Assembly (NCBI GenBank): GCA_019044685.2 | Contig: JAGTXX020000013.1 | Location: forward strand, 248,001-312,000 | Length of the DNA: 64,000 nucleotides | Origin: Nannochloris sp. 'desiccata' | Taxonomy: Eukaryota; Chlorophyta; Trebouxiophyceae; Chlorellales; Chlorellaceae | Direction of reading: 5' to 3' | Notes under the pieces: model-generated | What the model saw: the letters and a program-made list of their open reading frames with translations, nothing else | Told to the model about the DNA's origin: nothing | The model's database searches: none | Position numbers and translations under genes: made by a program | In this document: piece by piece, positions 1-12,497 of the stretch | How positions within the stretch are numbered: position 1 is the stretch's first letter | How the letters are laid out: every line of letters begins with the position of its first letter

Positions 1-3000
1 GGGCACCGACGCTGTCCTTGTCTTCTTGTTCTTTAGTTTCCAGGACCTTTCCTTCAAGGCCAATACCTCTTGGGGCTGCAAAAAAGGAGAATGCAACTTT
101 AATCTATATTCGAGATCTGGTGAAATCGTCAAGGAAAGAATATATACACCTAACAAACCCCACTAAACTAATTACCCAAATCGTCGTCTTGGCTGCCCTC
201 CCCTCTCCCCCCGATGCTTCTCTCCACTCACCACTTGTAATAGACTCCACATCATCAAGATGTAAGTCAAACCAAAATACAACCGCATTCAACATTCCCT
301 GTGCAATAATATCTAGCTTAACAAGACTATCTCTCGGCCGAGGTCTTTTCTCTCCATCAAAAAACGTCTCGGAAATTTTTGTAGGCTTGGTAAGCACCCG
401 ATGCGGCATATCTTTTAAATTAACAGCTTGATAGCTTGCATCCCATCTATACGCATTAAATGAAGACAATTTTACACCTTCTACTTCAGTTGTCAAAGCT
501 TCAATGCCCATACAGTACAGAGTGGCAGCTGCAGGTACAACCGTGGCGCCAGGCTGTACAACTTTCTTTCTCGTCAAGTCCAAGAGGTACGGAAACTGAT
601 CTCCAGTCAATCCAGCGTCAAACATATCTGCAATAACTATATTGACACCAAGAGGTCGGACTTCATGACCTCGTTGCAGCAACGCCACGTCTTTATGAAC
701 TACAGAAATGTTTTGAGATGATGATTTTGAAAAGCCATTTGCAGCAGCTGCTTTGCGTGCTATGTCACATAAAGACTCGTGTAAATCACATGCAACGACA
801 GAAGTAGCTCCAGCGCGAGCTGCCATCAAGGCAAGAGCTCCTGTACCGGTGCCAAGATCGAGAACGTGTGCTTCACCATCTGTGGCCTTTCGGCGAGCGA
901 CGGCTCTGGCAATTGCACGATCATAGGCAGCGAGACGACCTTGATGAAAAGAGGGCGGTGGGGGATGGGGTGAGGTATGGGATCAAATAATAGATTAATT
1001 CGACTTTCAAATAGTTTTAAGTAGTATACCGAGTTCATACACCGGAGCTAATAACAGAGAAAAGTCGGTTCCTTTACCTTGATCTGCCAGCATATTAAAG
1101 TGGCGGTGCGGAAACGACGCATCAGGTTTCATTAAATGCAAATATTCCGCAGTTTCAATATCGAATCGCATTCCCACAGTATTATGTGATGCAATGACCG
1201 GCATAATATGACCAGGGCCAACCCGTAACTCTCCGGCAATGTATTGCAATGCAGGTTGTAAGTACCGCTTTCTACCTGCAACATCGCTTTTTGCAGAAGC
1301 AGCAGCGGTAGTGGTACTTTTTGCGACCTCTGGACCGGAGTTGATATGGACATCGCCCCACAAGTGTAAATCATACCAATACATAACAGCATTAAATCTG
1401 CCTTCTTTAGTAAATTCCACATCGACATTCTTTACGTCACTGGATTCTGGAGGCGACTTGAAATCGAAATACCATATTGGCACTGGCTCGGATAATGTTT
1501 TTATTTTACTTTGGTCTAAAGGAGGCCCTGTAGCGTAGGATGGATGCCACCTGTACAAATTAGCAGCGCTCATATCAAGGCCACAGACGTCAGTTGTGCG
1601 GACTTCCACTGCTTGCATGTAGACGGTTGCCGAGGCGGGCATAACGATAGCTTCATGGGTTGTTAAGCTTCCTAAAGCATGTCGCACAGCAGGGATTATA
1701 CCAGAGGTAAGTAAACCCTCATCCAAAATATTTGCTATTAAAAGGTTGCAGCACACAGCAACGTCTTCTTTGATTTTTAAATCTGTCGGTCGTTTGTAAA
1801 TAACGCTGTACCTTTCTTCTTTGATATCATTCTCTGTCAGTGTTTCTTTAGTAGCCAAAGCGAGATACAGCCATCTTTCTGTAGCAGTCACATGTCGGGC
1901 ACCTACATTCAATGCCGTGACAGCTTGTACGCCAGCTCCAGAACCAAGATTGAGTACTCTGCAATCAGTTTCAGTTGCTTCAATTTCTTTTACAGCTCCT
2001 TCCACTGCTCGGCGCCACGCAGAATTGAAATAAGGGTCCTCAAGAGCCGTCAATTGCCGTGTTGGCATCCGAATATCAGCTTGAACAGTCATATAGTTGT
2101 ATGTATCTTTGATATTGTGATCGTTTTCTGCTTGAAAAGGGGTTAATAACTTCACAGGGAGCATGTCCTCGGTGCGGACTTTATGAAGCGGAGCAGAATA
2201 AGAATGATATGTGATACGTTGAGCTGGTTCTGGGTATGTAATAGATCTATGTTCATGCCCTTTACCCTCTACAAGGTCTTGCAGGACCCCCTGGTTGGCC
2301 TTCTCAAGGCCTAGTTTGAGATCGAGGTTGAATGGGTCGTGGGAAAGACCCTTTTCGAACGTGATGACGGCTTCTCTATTGCGACGTAACGCAAGGAGAG
2401 CTTGGCCTTTGCGGACAAAGGATTTTATATAGCTCGCGGAACCCTTGAAATTACTGCAGGGGAGAAGGAAAGAGAATATGTACAATGTATAGTATGTAAG
2501 AGAACGGTACTCTAAGAGAGGAAGGCAGAAATAAAATAGAATGTTGTATTCAAACGCACCGTCTTAAAGAAGCTTCTGCCAGGCGGGCACAGTGACCTGC
2601 ATGCTCAAGTGCTTCTTCATATAACTCCAGCTTAAGGCATGCAGCAGATGAGTTTGAATAGCAAATATACAACTCCGGGTGCGTGAGATTGAGTGTGGCG
2701 GCACGGGTGAAAAGAATACGATAAATAGCTACAGCTGCAACATGATCGCCATCGCTGCACATTTTAGTGGCCTCGGAGTTGAGGTCGGAGAGAGAACGCT
2801 TGGGCATGGAAGGGTTTGCTGCAAGTAGCTCTGTAATTCGTTGATCGATCTGGGCACGGACCTGCAAGATTAAAATGGTTTTTTTTTTCTAAAAGTGTCA
2901 TTAAGTCTAAAGCATCGGCATTGGAACGAAACATATCAAATATTATGACCATCAATATGCCAATATTACCTCATCAGCACGCTGTTTCCTCTCTTCTTCA

Positions 3001-3167
3001 ATGAGATCGGCATTCTCAAAAGAAGATGGCTCATCAACCTGTTCATCCGCAGCATCAGGAGTCCCAGGCCCATTTGTCTCATTTTTCGCATCTACCATGC
3101 ATGCTTTGAATGGTTTAGGTGGTTTTTCTTCTGCGCCGTTGAGCTGAAGTTCTGAAATGCTGACCAT
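1..3167 (-). CDS. TPR-containing tandem-module protein arginine methyltransferase (PRMT7/PRMT9-like), 3' end cut by window edge
   Basis: Predicted to transfer methyl groups from S-adenosylmethionine to protein arginines. I read five exons: 3167-2970, 2861-2560, 2453-1078, 939-232 and 75-<1; all junctions are GT-AG and in phase. The N-terminal 66 residues are acidic, then TPR-like helices span exons 2-3, then two Rossmann methyltransferase modules follow with SAM motifs VLNLGSGAG and VLDLGTGTG. A TPR front end plus two modules is the PRMT9 layout; PRMT7 has two modules without TPR. The double-Glu loop is degenerate: module 2 reads ADMFDAGLTGD, with Asp where PRMT7/9 carry Glu, and module 1 reads ANILDEGLLTSG. 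Activity is therefore uncertain. The gene continues beyond base 1. Family assignment is firm, the exact subtype is inferred. Confidence 0.82.
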
Positions 3168-4117
3168 GATCGTTATTTAGGCAATAAAATATCGAATATT
3201 CAAGCGAGAAAACCTCTCAGATGATTAGCAATTTGTTCTAGAAGAATTATGAATCTCTTTAAAGTGGTTATTTATCTGGGATACCTTGATTTATTTAGCA
3301 AATTCCATTCAGTCAACTCTCTGGAAAGAACGGCGACACCCATGAATTGATTAGATAGTAGCATAACACCCAAAGCAACATATTTTTCGCTTATCATACA
3401 GAATGAGCTTCTCTAGGAGAAAACACTTACTGAAGATTGACGCAGCAAGCTGCGTGGGTTTGTAATATATTTTTTATTCGACTGAATCTCTAATCCAAAA
3501 CTCGCGCTAGCATAGAGGAGATAGTGGGCAAAATAGAAAAATGGGATGCAGACAGCAGGTATAGTGTTTTACGTACCTACAGAGGGGCTTGGGAAGAGGT
3601 GAGGACTGATTCCAGGTTAGTTAGCACGAGTTTTGATTAGTAGACCATCGTAGGAGGAACTCGGCTGTGTATAGGTGCTGCAGGGTTGTCGTCGAAGGTG
3701 CTATTGGGTGCTCCCAGTCAGCAGCACAGCACACTTTTCAGGGTGCTAAGGTTGTCAGAGCAAAAATAAACGCAAAATGCGGAAAAGATATAGATAAAAA
3801 TGTAAGAAATCTAAGAACAAACTTTTTATTGTTAGGAAAAGGGGTGAAGTGTGGGGAAGGGATCAAAATAAGAAAAAAGTATTTTCGATCAAAGATGTGT
3901 TTGAAAAATTAGCAGAAAGAAGAGAGATTAAGTGAATGGGATTGATAGCTTGAGAAATGGAGAGACGATGTTGTAGAATGAAGTGGAGAAAAGTTAGTAT
4001 CGCCGGAAATTGGCGTTTAGTGGAAATATTGTGGTGTTAGTGGAAGGAAAATTCTGCCGCCGCTGTCGGTTTGTTTTGAAAAGCTTGCTGTGTAGAATCC
4101 AATTTAGCAACATATTT
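3168..4117. other. Intergenic region, no gene recognised
   Basis: This 950 bp stretch lies upstream of the methyltransferase gene and downstream of the armadillo gene. It should hold the methyltransferase promoter. An open frame at 3667-3912 (+) lacks an ATG start, family signature or good codon pattern, and I do not call it. Confidence 0.5.
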
Positions 4118-5478
4118 TTACATCATACAGCAGGAGGCTCCTTTATCTGAAATATCACCCGATTCAATCCTCAACTCCGGGTTGCACGCTATCACAGCTT
4201 TTAGCAGACGCTGCGCTTCTTCAGCAAAGCATACTTCCTCTATCACTGCTGCCGCAGCTGCCAGTCCTGGTCCAAAGCCATCTACACCTCCACCACCATA
4301 AGAAGACCTTCTAGAATGATAACTACCACCTCCTACTTCTCCTCTATCATCTTCGCCTCCATCTTTGTTAGAATCGTGATAATCAACACTATTCCGTCGA
4401 AGATCAATTCTTGCATCTTCTTCTTCCTCGTCTTTTGCGCTTCTTTCTACCAAGGCTCTTAAAACACTCGCAATGGCCTCTACTTGAGACGCCAGTGGCC
4501 CATCAGGACCGAAAATGTTTTCATCTCCTAAAGTGAGATACCACAAGGTACGTGCTGCAGTGTCTTGAGCTTGTATAGATCCTAAAAGCAAGTGTTTTGC
4601 CACCAGGCTTACTATACCAGACTCGCTACATCCTCCCGCAGTAGTTGTTCTGAGCTCTTTGGCTAGCTCAGGTACATGTTCACACAGCGTTCCAAGGACT
4701 GCAACGGCTTTTTCTCCCACCTGACCTGGAAGTTTAGCCGCTTGGATGACAGACTGAGAAACTTTCTCACATAATTGCAAGATGGAGTCATCGCCGCTGC
4801 TGCTGCTGCTGCCGCCGGAAAAGGTTGAATGCAGGCCATCTATCAAGTCATCAAGATGCTCTAAACAATGATATTTCCCAGAGGCCACAACGTCAACTAA
4901 AGCTTCCAAATAGGCGACTTTACCTTCGTGATTATAGCTTGAGAGATTCGTTAAAGCTTGAAGGGCAACTTCATTTTTTTGTGGCACAGGGAGGGGCAGC
5001 CAACCGACGAGCAGAGGGATAGCACCTGCTTGTATAAAGTCTTCTTGCACTGGATTAAGCATCACTTTAGCTACGCTGCTTTCTAACCCAATCAAAGGCC
5101 CGTTTTGGAGTTTGGCTTTCGCTGGGGCACTGTGATCGGTCATAGAGGCGATCACTCGAGCGGATCGAACAGCGACTGCATCACTCTCATCTTGTAACAG
5201 CTCAACGAGATGAAAGGCGCAGTCTGCATCTGCAAGTGCCCTTTGATTAATGTATAGATCATCATGACGATCTATCAGTCCTCGCAAACGATTCAAAGCC
5301 TGTAAGGGGAAAATTTACTAATGAAGTTGGTTCAAAATTAGGTGACAATTGATACGTGTTCACGACAACATACCCTTAGTTTCATTTCTAATCCTCTCCC
5401 CAATGTCGCCCCAAGTTCCATTGCTGCTGTGGAGACGTCATCATCCTCAATATTGTCCCTTCCTCTTTTATTTGACAT
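4118..5478 (-). CDS. Armadillo-like helical repeat protein, 428 aa, possible C-terminal CaaX box
   Basis: Two exons: 5478-5374 (35 residues beginning MSNKRGRD, acidic) and 5299-4118, joined in phase (KLR|ALNRLRG). The body has repeated helical segments of armadillo/HEAT character, such as AVRSARVIASM, NEVALQALTNLSSY and EKAVAVLGTL. About residues 325-380 form a charged, Gly/Ser-rich, probably disordered insert. The last four residues are CCMM, which fits a C-a-a-X farnesylation signal with X = Met. Armadillo proteins are usually scaffolds or adaptors; no specific orthologue is recognised and no function is claimed. Membrane anchoring through the C terminus is inference. Confidence 0.7.
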
Positions 5479-6168
5479 TTCAATGACTTGGGTATACAAA
5501 CTATTGATGCCTTAGTAACCTTGAAAAAATCACAATAAATATGAAGAAAAGTTTGATGGGGCGGAAGAGCTAAATTAATCTTAAAAACAGTAGATGCTGG
5601 AATTTAGCTAGCGTCCGCCGGTGCTCCTCAGGCTCTACCTTACTGAGCTCTTTTGCTACTCCACTGCCTATGTATCAGATCCAGCTCTAGCTCTATTTCT
5701 TGGCAAGTCTGCCTCTTTTTATTGACTTCGACATTTTTTATTCATACTTTACAAGCCGAACCCAGACTATGCGCCTTTTATAACACCTGAAGGCAGCACT
5801 GCCACTGGCAGTGGCGGGACAGCAATTTACGTTTTTGGGGGACACTTTAGACATGTACGCGATGCTACTGAATTAGAACATTGGTAAAAGACAAAGATTA
5901 AAATAAGCAATACTTTTAAGATTGAAATATCTAAAGCCACTTGCTGCAAGAAGCCAAGTTAGCAGCCTTCGAAGTCGAATAAAGGTAAGTATTATTATAA
6001 AAGTACAAGTAAACACAGAACCAAAGCGTAAATAGAGGCACTTGGAGAAGGAATAAGCAATTCTGAAGGATTACAGTAAAGTCAAACACGTCTTTATTGA
6101 TCGATTGATGTTTGTTAGAGCAAAATTTGTTCTGTGGGGTAGAAAAAACAGCCTGCTGGAAAGGTCTA
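5479..6168. other. Intergenic region, no gene recognised
   Basis: 690 bp between the armadillo gene start and the first subtilase stop. It is AT-rich and contains the armadillo promoter and the subtilase 3' UTR. An open frame overlapping 5931-6239 (-) is mostly out of frame with the subtilase and has no recognisable content. Confidence 0.5.
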
Positions 6169-8319
6169 TCATTTTGTCTGTCGAGCAGGAGTCCTTTTTC
6201 TATTTCGAGGAGGAATACCATTCTTGGGAGGTGGGTCAAGCACTTTCTTAAGAGAAGGAGGTACCATTGGTGGCTTTGGTGAAGAGGGGACTGCTGGATT
6301 TTTCAACATCACGTCGACTTCACAAAGCACCAGCGCAGTTCTTGTTTTAGGCAAGTAGACCGCCACATGAGAACCCACAACAGGTCTACTACATTTGATT
6401 GTCATGCGTCGTCCTGCAGAGATACCTGAGCTAGGTACTCTACCACATTCGGTGAAATTAGTTGCGTTCTTCCTATTGGTCCAAGGAGTGTTGCCAACAT
6501 AAACAATCGCGCCTCCAATAGATGACCAGCAGCATTCCCTTCTAGTAGTAAGACGAACACCTGAAATTTCAGCAGGGGATTCAAGAGATGAAGTCCACCA
6601 GGGGAAACTGCTTGCGGGGTCGGTGGCAGCACAGGTAAAAGGACGAGCAATCATGTCGTTGAAGCAATTTCCGTTGACGGCCTTTCCAGCATGGCGCTTG
6701 GGGCCGAAATTAGTTGATTGATTCGCAGGACGGCCCCTAATAGCAGACGCACCACATACAGGTGATATAACAGTCCCAATAATGGGCGGGCTAGTAGTAG
6801 CACCGATAGGAGAACGGGGAGGGGGAGCCTTGACACTGACTGGCGGTGCTCGTAATGGTGGTGACACCTTGGGCATTGGAGGTTGTGGTGCAGGAATAGC
6901 CCCATTTTGCAACTCAGCAATCATTGCTGCCATTGCTTTTCCCGCATTAATACGCCCTGTACTCACTAACTTATTCGGTCCCCATGAAGTTCTGTCCACA
7001 TTTTGAATTAAAAGACGCTTTAATCTCATCGGAGTTAGAGTTCTATTAAAATCATTCATTGCCACAGCCTGTAGCAACGCTGCTGTTCCGGCCACTACAG
7101 GAGTAGCCATAGAAGTACCGCTCATATATCCATAATCACCTTCAGATGTCGTACTAAGGAGGTTCACACCAGGGGCAGCCACATGGACAGTCTTGGCGCC
7201 AAAATTAGAGAAATCAGCAAGGCGATCTGTTGCGTCAGAAGCAGCCACAGTAATCTGATTCGGAGCGTCGAAGGAAGCAGGATATGAAGGGGTAACGTCT
7301 AAATTTGCTGCGCTATTCCCTGCTGCAGATACAAAGAGGCCTCCAGCATCTTGAATAGCTTTAATTTCAACTTCCAGCGCTTTTTGGAATTTTACACCAC
7401 CCCAAGAATTACTATAGATATGTGCACCTTTCTCACGACACAGCCGCATACAACTAATTGCATCTGATACATAGCCAGAACCAGAATCTGCTATGAACTT
7501 ACATACCAGAAGTCTCACTCTCCAAGACATACCAGCTATACCTTTGCCATTGTTGCCCATCGCTCCCAAAATTCCAGCCACGTGGGTTCCATGACCTAGC
7601 GTATCATTATAATTTCTAAACGTACGATCATTTGGATTTGCAGAGGGCACATCGTCCTCATGGACTACATTCCAGCCTGTTTCAATATTGCCAGCAAGGT
7701 CTGGGTGATCCATCCGAATACCACTATCAATGATACAGACCTTGACTTTTTTTGACCCTGTGGCCTTATCCCAAGCTACATTGGCACCAATTTTAGGTAA
7801 ATACCATTGACGATTGAATCCAGGGTCGGTAGGAAGCTTAAAGAGATGAACTTTATAGTCAGGTTCGGCTATTTCTACATGGGGCAATGACCGGAGTTGT
7901 GCAACTTTGGATAAAACATTCGCACCATCAGTGATTTCGTAGATACGGGTTTCTAAAGCTACGTCAGGGACATTTGTATCAACATTAGCTTGTCTGCTGG
8001 TAACTTTTTCCAGGGGAGGGATGCGTTCAGCTCGCTGGAGGCCGGTGAGTTGGACGATGCCGACAGGCGCTGATGGTTTAAACCGAACAAGTACTCGTGA
8101 CGGGGCGTAGTCCTGCAATAGACAGACAATAACATGGTTTTGTTTTATACGCTTAGTTCAAATTAACGAAGAAAGTAGTGAGCGTGTATTGTTTTATTTT
8201 TAATCTTTTAAAAAGGCAGGCAAGAGACGTACCGCTGACCGGTCTGAAGCTCCAGAGCAGATGTGTAGCAATGCGAGTAGCAGAAGTGCGCTTTGCACCT
8301 TTTCTTTGATCCTTATCAT
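6169..8319 (-). CDS. Secreted subtilisin-like serine protease (S8) with C-terminal fucolectin-type domain, copy 1
   Basis: Extracellular or vacuolar endopeptidase, 676 aa. Exon 1 (8319-8233) encodes a signal peptide (MIRIKEK then a Leu-rich core); exon 2 (8112-6169) follows in phase. About residues 30-115 look like an I9-type propeptide (RVLVRFKP...). The catalytic triad is visible: Asp in CIIDSG (~158), His in GHGTHVAG (~203) and Ser in GTSMATPVVAG (~363), with the oxyanion Asn in SAAGNS. A Pro-rich linker leads to a C-terminal domain with CGASAIRG, PWW, RRECCW and LCEVDV, the signature of the F5/8-type fucolectin/pentraxin (FTP) lectin family. The lectin domain probably targets the protease to glycans; the last ~40 residues are basic and Pro-rich. 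It is paralogous to the next gene. Confidence 0.9.
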
Positions 8320-9088
8320 GTTTAGGAGGGGAAACAAGCGAAAGTCCCTCTGTTCTAGCTTTTTTATTTGTGCTGGTTCAGCAGCTTCTCACACAGATGC
8401 CAATGTGTGATTTGAGACCAATCTACAATTATCTTAAAGGAAAACGCAGTCCTGTCGCACTTAGGCACATCGAAAGGGTCTTTACTCCGAGTCTGATTTA
8501 TTTGATTTGGGCTTCAAGAGAAATTTTTCAGTCATCCAGACAATAAGATCTCTTCCAAGTGGACTTGATTTGTATCAGCAATATGGCTATAAGAAGGTAG
8601 AGAGGATATAGATGGCAACCCAACGTGCCTCTAAATCCAATTTATATAAAAAAAATACTAGATATGAAGGTATCGTTGTGGCTTATAGGTTTAAAAACAA
8701 AAGGGGTCAGACGGTCGGCTTCGGCTGCACCGTCCGAATCGATCTATCGTCCCCTACTAGTCAGTTGGGCAAAAGATGTTTTAAAAATGCAGTTGAAATG
8801 CCTCGTCCTGCATTGGAATAAAATCCAATTTTGTTGAGATCTCTTTTGGGGCTTCTTGATCTGAAAGAACCCCAGATTCAATAAAATCGAATGCTCAGAT
8901 TCAATAACTTAAATTCAATCTACTCTTTTTTGAAGAGATCGGACCATGCCAATATGTTATTAGAAATATATTATTTTTGTAAAACAACCCAAAATCAGCT
9001 GCGATTATTTACTCTGAGCTTTTCCTTGATGGCCAAAACTGTAGTCACAATTGTCTTTCATTGAGAGGGAAATGTAATAGAAACAAGG
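8320..9088. other. Intergenic region between tandem subtilase genes
   Basis: 769 bp, AT-rich, holding the promoter of subtilase copy 1 and the 3' UTR of copy 2. It contains an imperfect hairpin (GACGGT...ACCGTC near 8710-8737). Two overlapping short open frames around 8612-8837 (+) show no conserved content and are not called. Confidence 0.5.
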
Positions 9089-11245
9089 TCAAATTGCACT
9101 TAAAATGCTTCGAAGGCGTTTACGTTTGGCGGATCCCTGCTCACTGTTCATTACTGCCAGGGCCTGGGCTTTGGGCCCGCGTCCCGACACCCCCGCTGCG
9201 GTTGCCGCCTTTGGTAGAGACGCAATGCTGTCTCCACCAGCTTCAGCTAAAGTAACATCCACTTCACATAAAATCAAAGATGTCTTTAATTTAGGCAAAT
9301 AAATTGCCACGGATGATCCCTTTGTAGGGCTATTACATGTTATCGTTGTCCGCTGGCCTCGGGGGATCCCTTCTGCTGCCACCCTACCACATTCTGTAAA
9401 CGACGCCCGGCTATCAGCACTAGTCCAAGCACCATTGCCAATATAGATAATCGCTCCTCCAATCGCATTCCAGCAGCAATCTGCTCTTGTTGTAATACTG
9501 ACAGCCACAACGTCTGTCCGCTCCGGCAGTGGAGCTGTCCACCAAGGGTTGCTTAAACTAGGATCGGTGACAGCGCACGAAGAGAAATATTCCGACATGT
9601 CATTTCGGCAATCTCCATTCAAAGCGTAGCTGGCATTATAACTGTTAGAAACGCTGGACTGGAAAGCTGTCTGGCCACGGAGAGCCGAAGTCCCGCACTC
9701 TGGGGTAGATACCGTGGTATTAAGATTAGAAGAAGGAATTTCGGGCGCAGGTGGACTAGGAGGATTGCGCGCGGCTTGAGGGAGCATGGGAGCTGGAGGT
9801 ACCACAGCAGCAGGCTTTGGTGGGGCAGTGTACCCGCCGAGCTCAGCCTTGAGCTGCATCACCGCTTTGGCTACATTCAACCTGCCTTTGCTAATAGTTG
9901 ACAAACCTCCCCAAGGCATGGGATCGACTGTTTCCATTAGTATACTGCGAATTCTAGAAGGTGATAATGGCGTGCCGTTGGCGTTGAGGGACATGGCTTG
10001 CAAGAGTGCTGCAGCACCTGCCACAACCGGAGTAGCCATTGATGTTCCACTCAGCTGGCCATAGCCTCCATCGTGCGTTGTGCTTAAAAGACCTTCCCCT
10101 GGTGCGGCGATATGCACAGTATTAGGCCCGTAGTCAGAAAAGCCAGCTCGGTTGTCCGATGGGGTCGTAGCGGCAACTGTTATCTGGTTGGGCGAATCAT
10201 AAGATGCCGGATACCGCGGATACAAATCTAGATTAGAAGCATTATTCCCTGCAGCAGCAACAAATAGACCTCCAGAAGCTTCCAATGCTGCGATTTCGTC
10301 ACCAAGGGAGTCGGGCGTTGTAAGGCCTCCCCAAGAATTATTGTAAATCAAAGCACCTTCTTCTTCACATAATCGCATACAGAATATAGCATCCCAAATT
10401 GCACCTGTTCCGCTGTCTGAAATAAATTTGCAGATTAATAGACCGATTTGCCAGGAAACACCAGAGATTCCGCGAGCGTTGTTGCCGACTGCTGCTGTCA
10501 GACCAGCCACATGTGTCCCGTGACCCAGTGTATCGTTGAAATTATAAAACTCAGGATCAGATTCACTTTTCATAACATTCCACCCCTTGATAATATTGGC
10601 AGCCAGATCAGGGTGATCTATACGAGCACCGCTGTCGATAACACACACCTTAACATGTTTAGATCCAGTGACAGTATCCCAGGCTACGGGAGCTGCAATT
10701 TTAGGCAAATGCCACTGATATATATATTGTCCGTCTGAAGGAGTCTTCATAATTGTAACAAGACGGTTTGGTTCCGCCAGGGCTACGTCCGGCAATGCTT
10801 TCAGCTCGGCTACTTTTTTTTCCACGCTGCTTCCGTCTGTAATTCTGTAGAGGTTGGTGCGTTTATAGATGGAAGAAGGAGTCGACAGAGATCCCCCACG
10901 CATGTTGCTGGACATTGCTAGGGATCTGGAAAGCACAGGGTCGGCAGCTTGAAGACCGCTGGCAAATACAGACGTGGACCGAGCAGTTGATTTAAAGCGA
11001 ACTATAACGCTGTTGTTTGCATATTCCTGTATAATAAGGAGTACAAACTTAATATTATTATATTACCTAACATAGAAATCATTGCTGTTTGATTGGTTCG
11101 CCATTCTTTCCCATTATAATGAGCTCACCGTCTTGTTGGCGGCACCGCCAGCGAGACCAATCGCACCATGGACGTTGGGAATAGATATTGTTATTGCCAA
11201 TGCGGTACACATACAGATGAAGATATACGTCTGTGCCTCTCTCAT
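9089..11245 (-). CDS. Secreted subtilisin-like serine protease (S8) with C-terminal fucolectin-type domain, copy 2
   Basis: Tandem paralogue of the preceding protease, 684 aa. Exon 1 (11245-11129) encodes the signal peptide (MREAQTYIFICMCTAL...); exon 2 (11026-9089) begins EYANNSVIVRF, matching DYAPSRVLVRF of copy 1. The intron sits at the same place in both, so they are a duplication. Catalytic motifs are CVIDSG, GHGTHVAG and GTSMATPVVAG, with AAAGNN for the oxyanion site. The C-terminal lectin domain has CGTSALRG, NPWW, RADCCW and LCEVDV. Copy 2 carries a ~30-residue insertion after the propeptide start. The C-terminal tail is basic (AKRKRLRS). Same-strand tandem order suggests a local duplication rather than an operon. 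Confidence 0.9.
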
Positions 11246-11496
11246 CGCTTCACTTTTGAAAACACCGAAGATGTTTTTGAAATTAGTTTAAGGACATGCC
11301 ATATATGTGTGAGAGTCTACGGTAAGTCTTCTGCCTGATAACCTGTATTTGGTCACTGTCAATGATCATGATCGATTTAGGTCACGAAACTAAGGCTCTA
11401 GGTTGCCAATTAAGCCTAAAATCGCCTAACTCCCATCGGTCTTCGCGCTTCAAAACGTAAGAAAAACACTCGCCCACAACAACTACTCCGGTGCAA

Positions 11497-12383
11497 ATGG
11501 CGACCAGCCCAAGCCAGTCAGGCATATCAAACATATATAAAATGGTTCGTAAAATCAAAGACACGGCAAAGAAAGCCCTGAATAAGATCAAGGTAAAAAC
11601 AAACTTAAAACTCGCATGAAACAAGAATTTAAATTTTAATGAAATTCCAAGGTTACTGCCAAATTATGAACTGCATGAGTATATAGGAACTGACATATTC
11701 AACACGGTTCATTCCTGCAGAGGAAAAAAGCCGAGGAAGGAGATGGGTCTCAAACTCCCGCCCGCCTGCAACGCAAGTTGCTAAAAAAAGTAGCGTTTTT
11801 AGAGAGTAAGTTCATCTTAGCTCGTGGTAATAATGACTTTCTTTATTCTCACACGTGGAATTATAATTCGTGTTCTTCTGTCTACAGAACTTACTGCAAA
11901 TAAGCCTGCTAAATCGACTTCTGCTGGAGTTCAGAAGAAGAAAAAACGGCGACCGTCCATAGCCCTCAGTAATTTTGGGTCGCTTGCACAAAGTTTAAAA
12001 GAAGCAGCAAAGAAAGCGGAAGGCAGTCTTTCTAAGAAACTACCAGGAGCTTCAGTAGGCACATTGAAAGCGAGATCACGCATAGCGTAAGTTATTATAT
12101 CTCTATAATAAAGGAAACCCACATCTCGGGTTTAATTTTGACTAACTTAATGAGCTTTTTCCTCTGCAGAAACGAAGAGTCTGAGCGTCTGCAACAGGTT
12201 CTTCAACACCCTACGTTTCAAGCTGATCCTTTAGCTGCTATTGCAACCCATTTAGAGGCGACCATGCCACCACGGCCACCGCCACCAAAATTATCGATGG
12301 ACGCAAAACAGAAAAAACATCAAAAAAAATTGAAGAAACTGAAACTTAAAGCTGAACAACAAGGAGATGATATGGTGGGGTAA
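11497..12383 (+). CDS. SLX9-like ribosome biogenesis protein
   Basis: Four exons: 11497-11592, 11721-11805, 11888-12086 and 12170-12383, all GT-AG and in phase, giving 197 aa. The protein is highly basic and begins MATSPSQSG. It contains RKLLKKVAFLEK, a coiled Lys-rich central part and the C-terminal block LQHPTFQADPLAAIATHLEA, which matches the plant SLX9-like family, where a 'VLxHPxFQxDPxAAIxxHL' block is conserved. SLX9 acts in the nucleolus in 40S pre-rRNA processing and export. Start and exons are well supported by phase. An open frame on the opposite strand (11382-11624) is a shadow. Confidence 0.78.
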
Positions 12384-12497
12384 AGTAACTCCCCTCTTGA
12401 CTACTTTCTGTAACATTACACATACATGAAGTACATGTATTTGAGTCTATATATCTATGAATAGAGAAATAGAAATTCAAGGCAACACTATTTGTAT

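Noticed and set aside
3667..3912. 81-codon open frame (+) between the PRMT and armadillo genes
   Set aside because: Starts at a non-ATG codon, no conserved motif, low-complexity Lys/Arg content; likely chance.
8612..8837. Two overlapping short open frames between the subtilases
   Set aside because: Neither shows family features and both lie in the subtilase promoter; overlapping frames suggest chance.
11382..11624. 80-codon hydrophobic frame on the minus strand
   Set aside because: Antisense to the well-supported first exon and intron of the SLX9-like gene.
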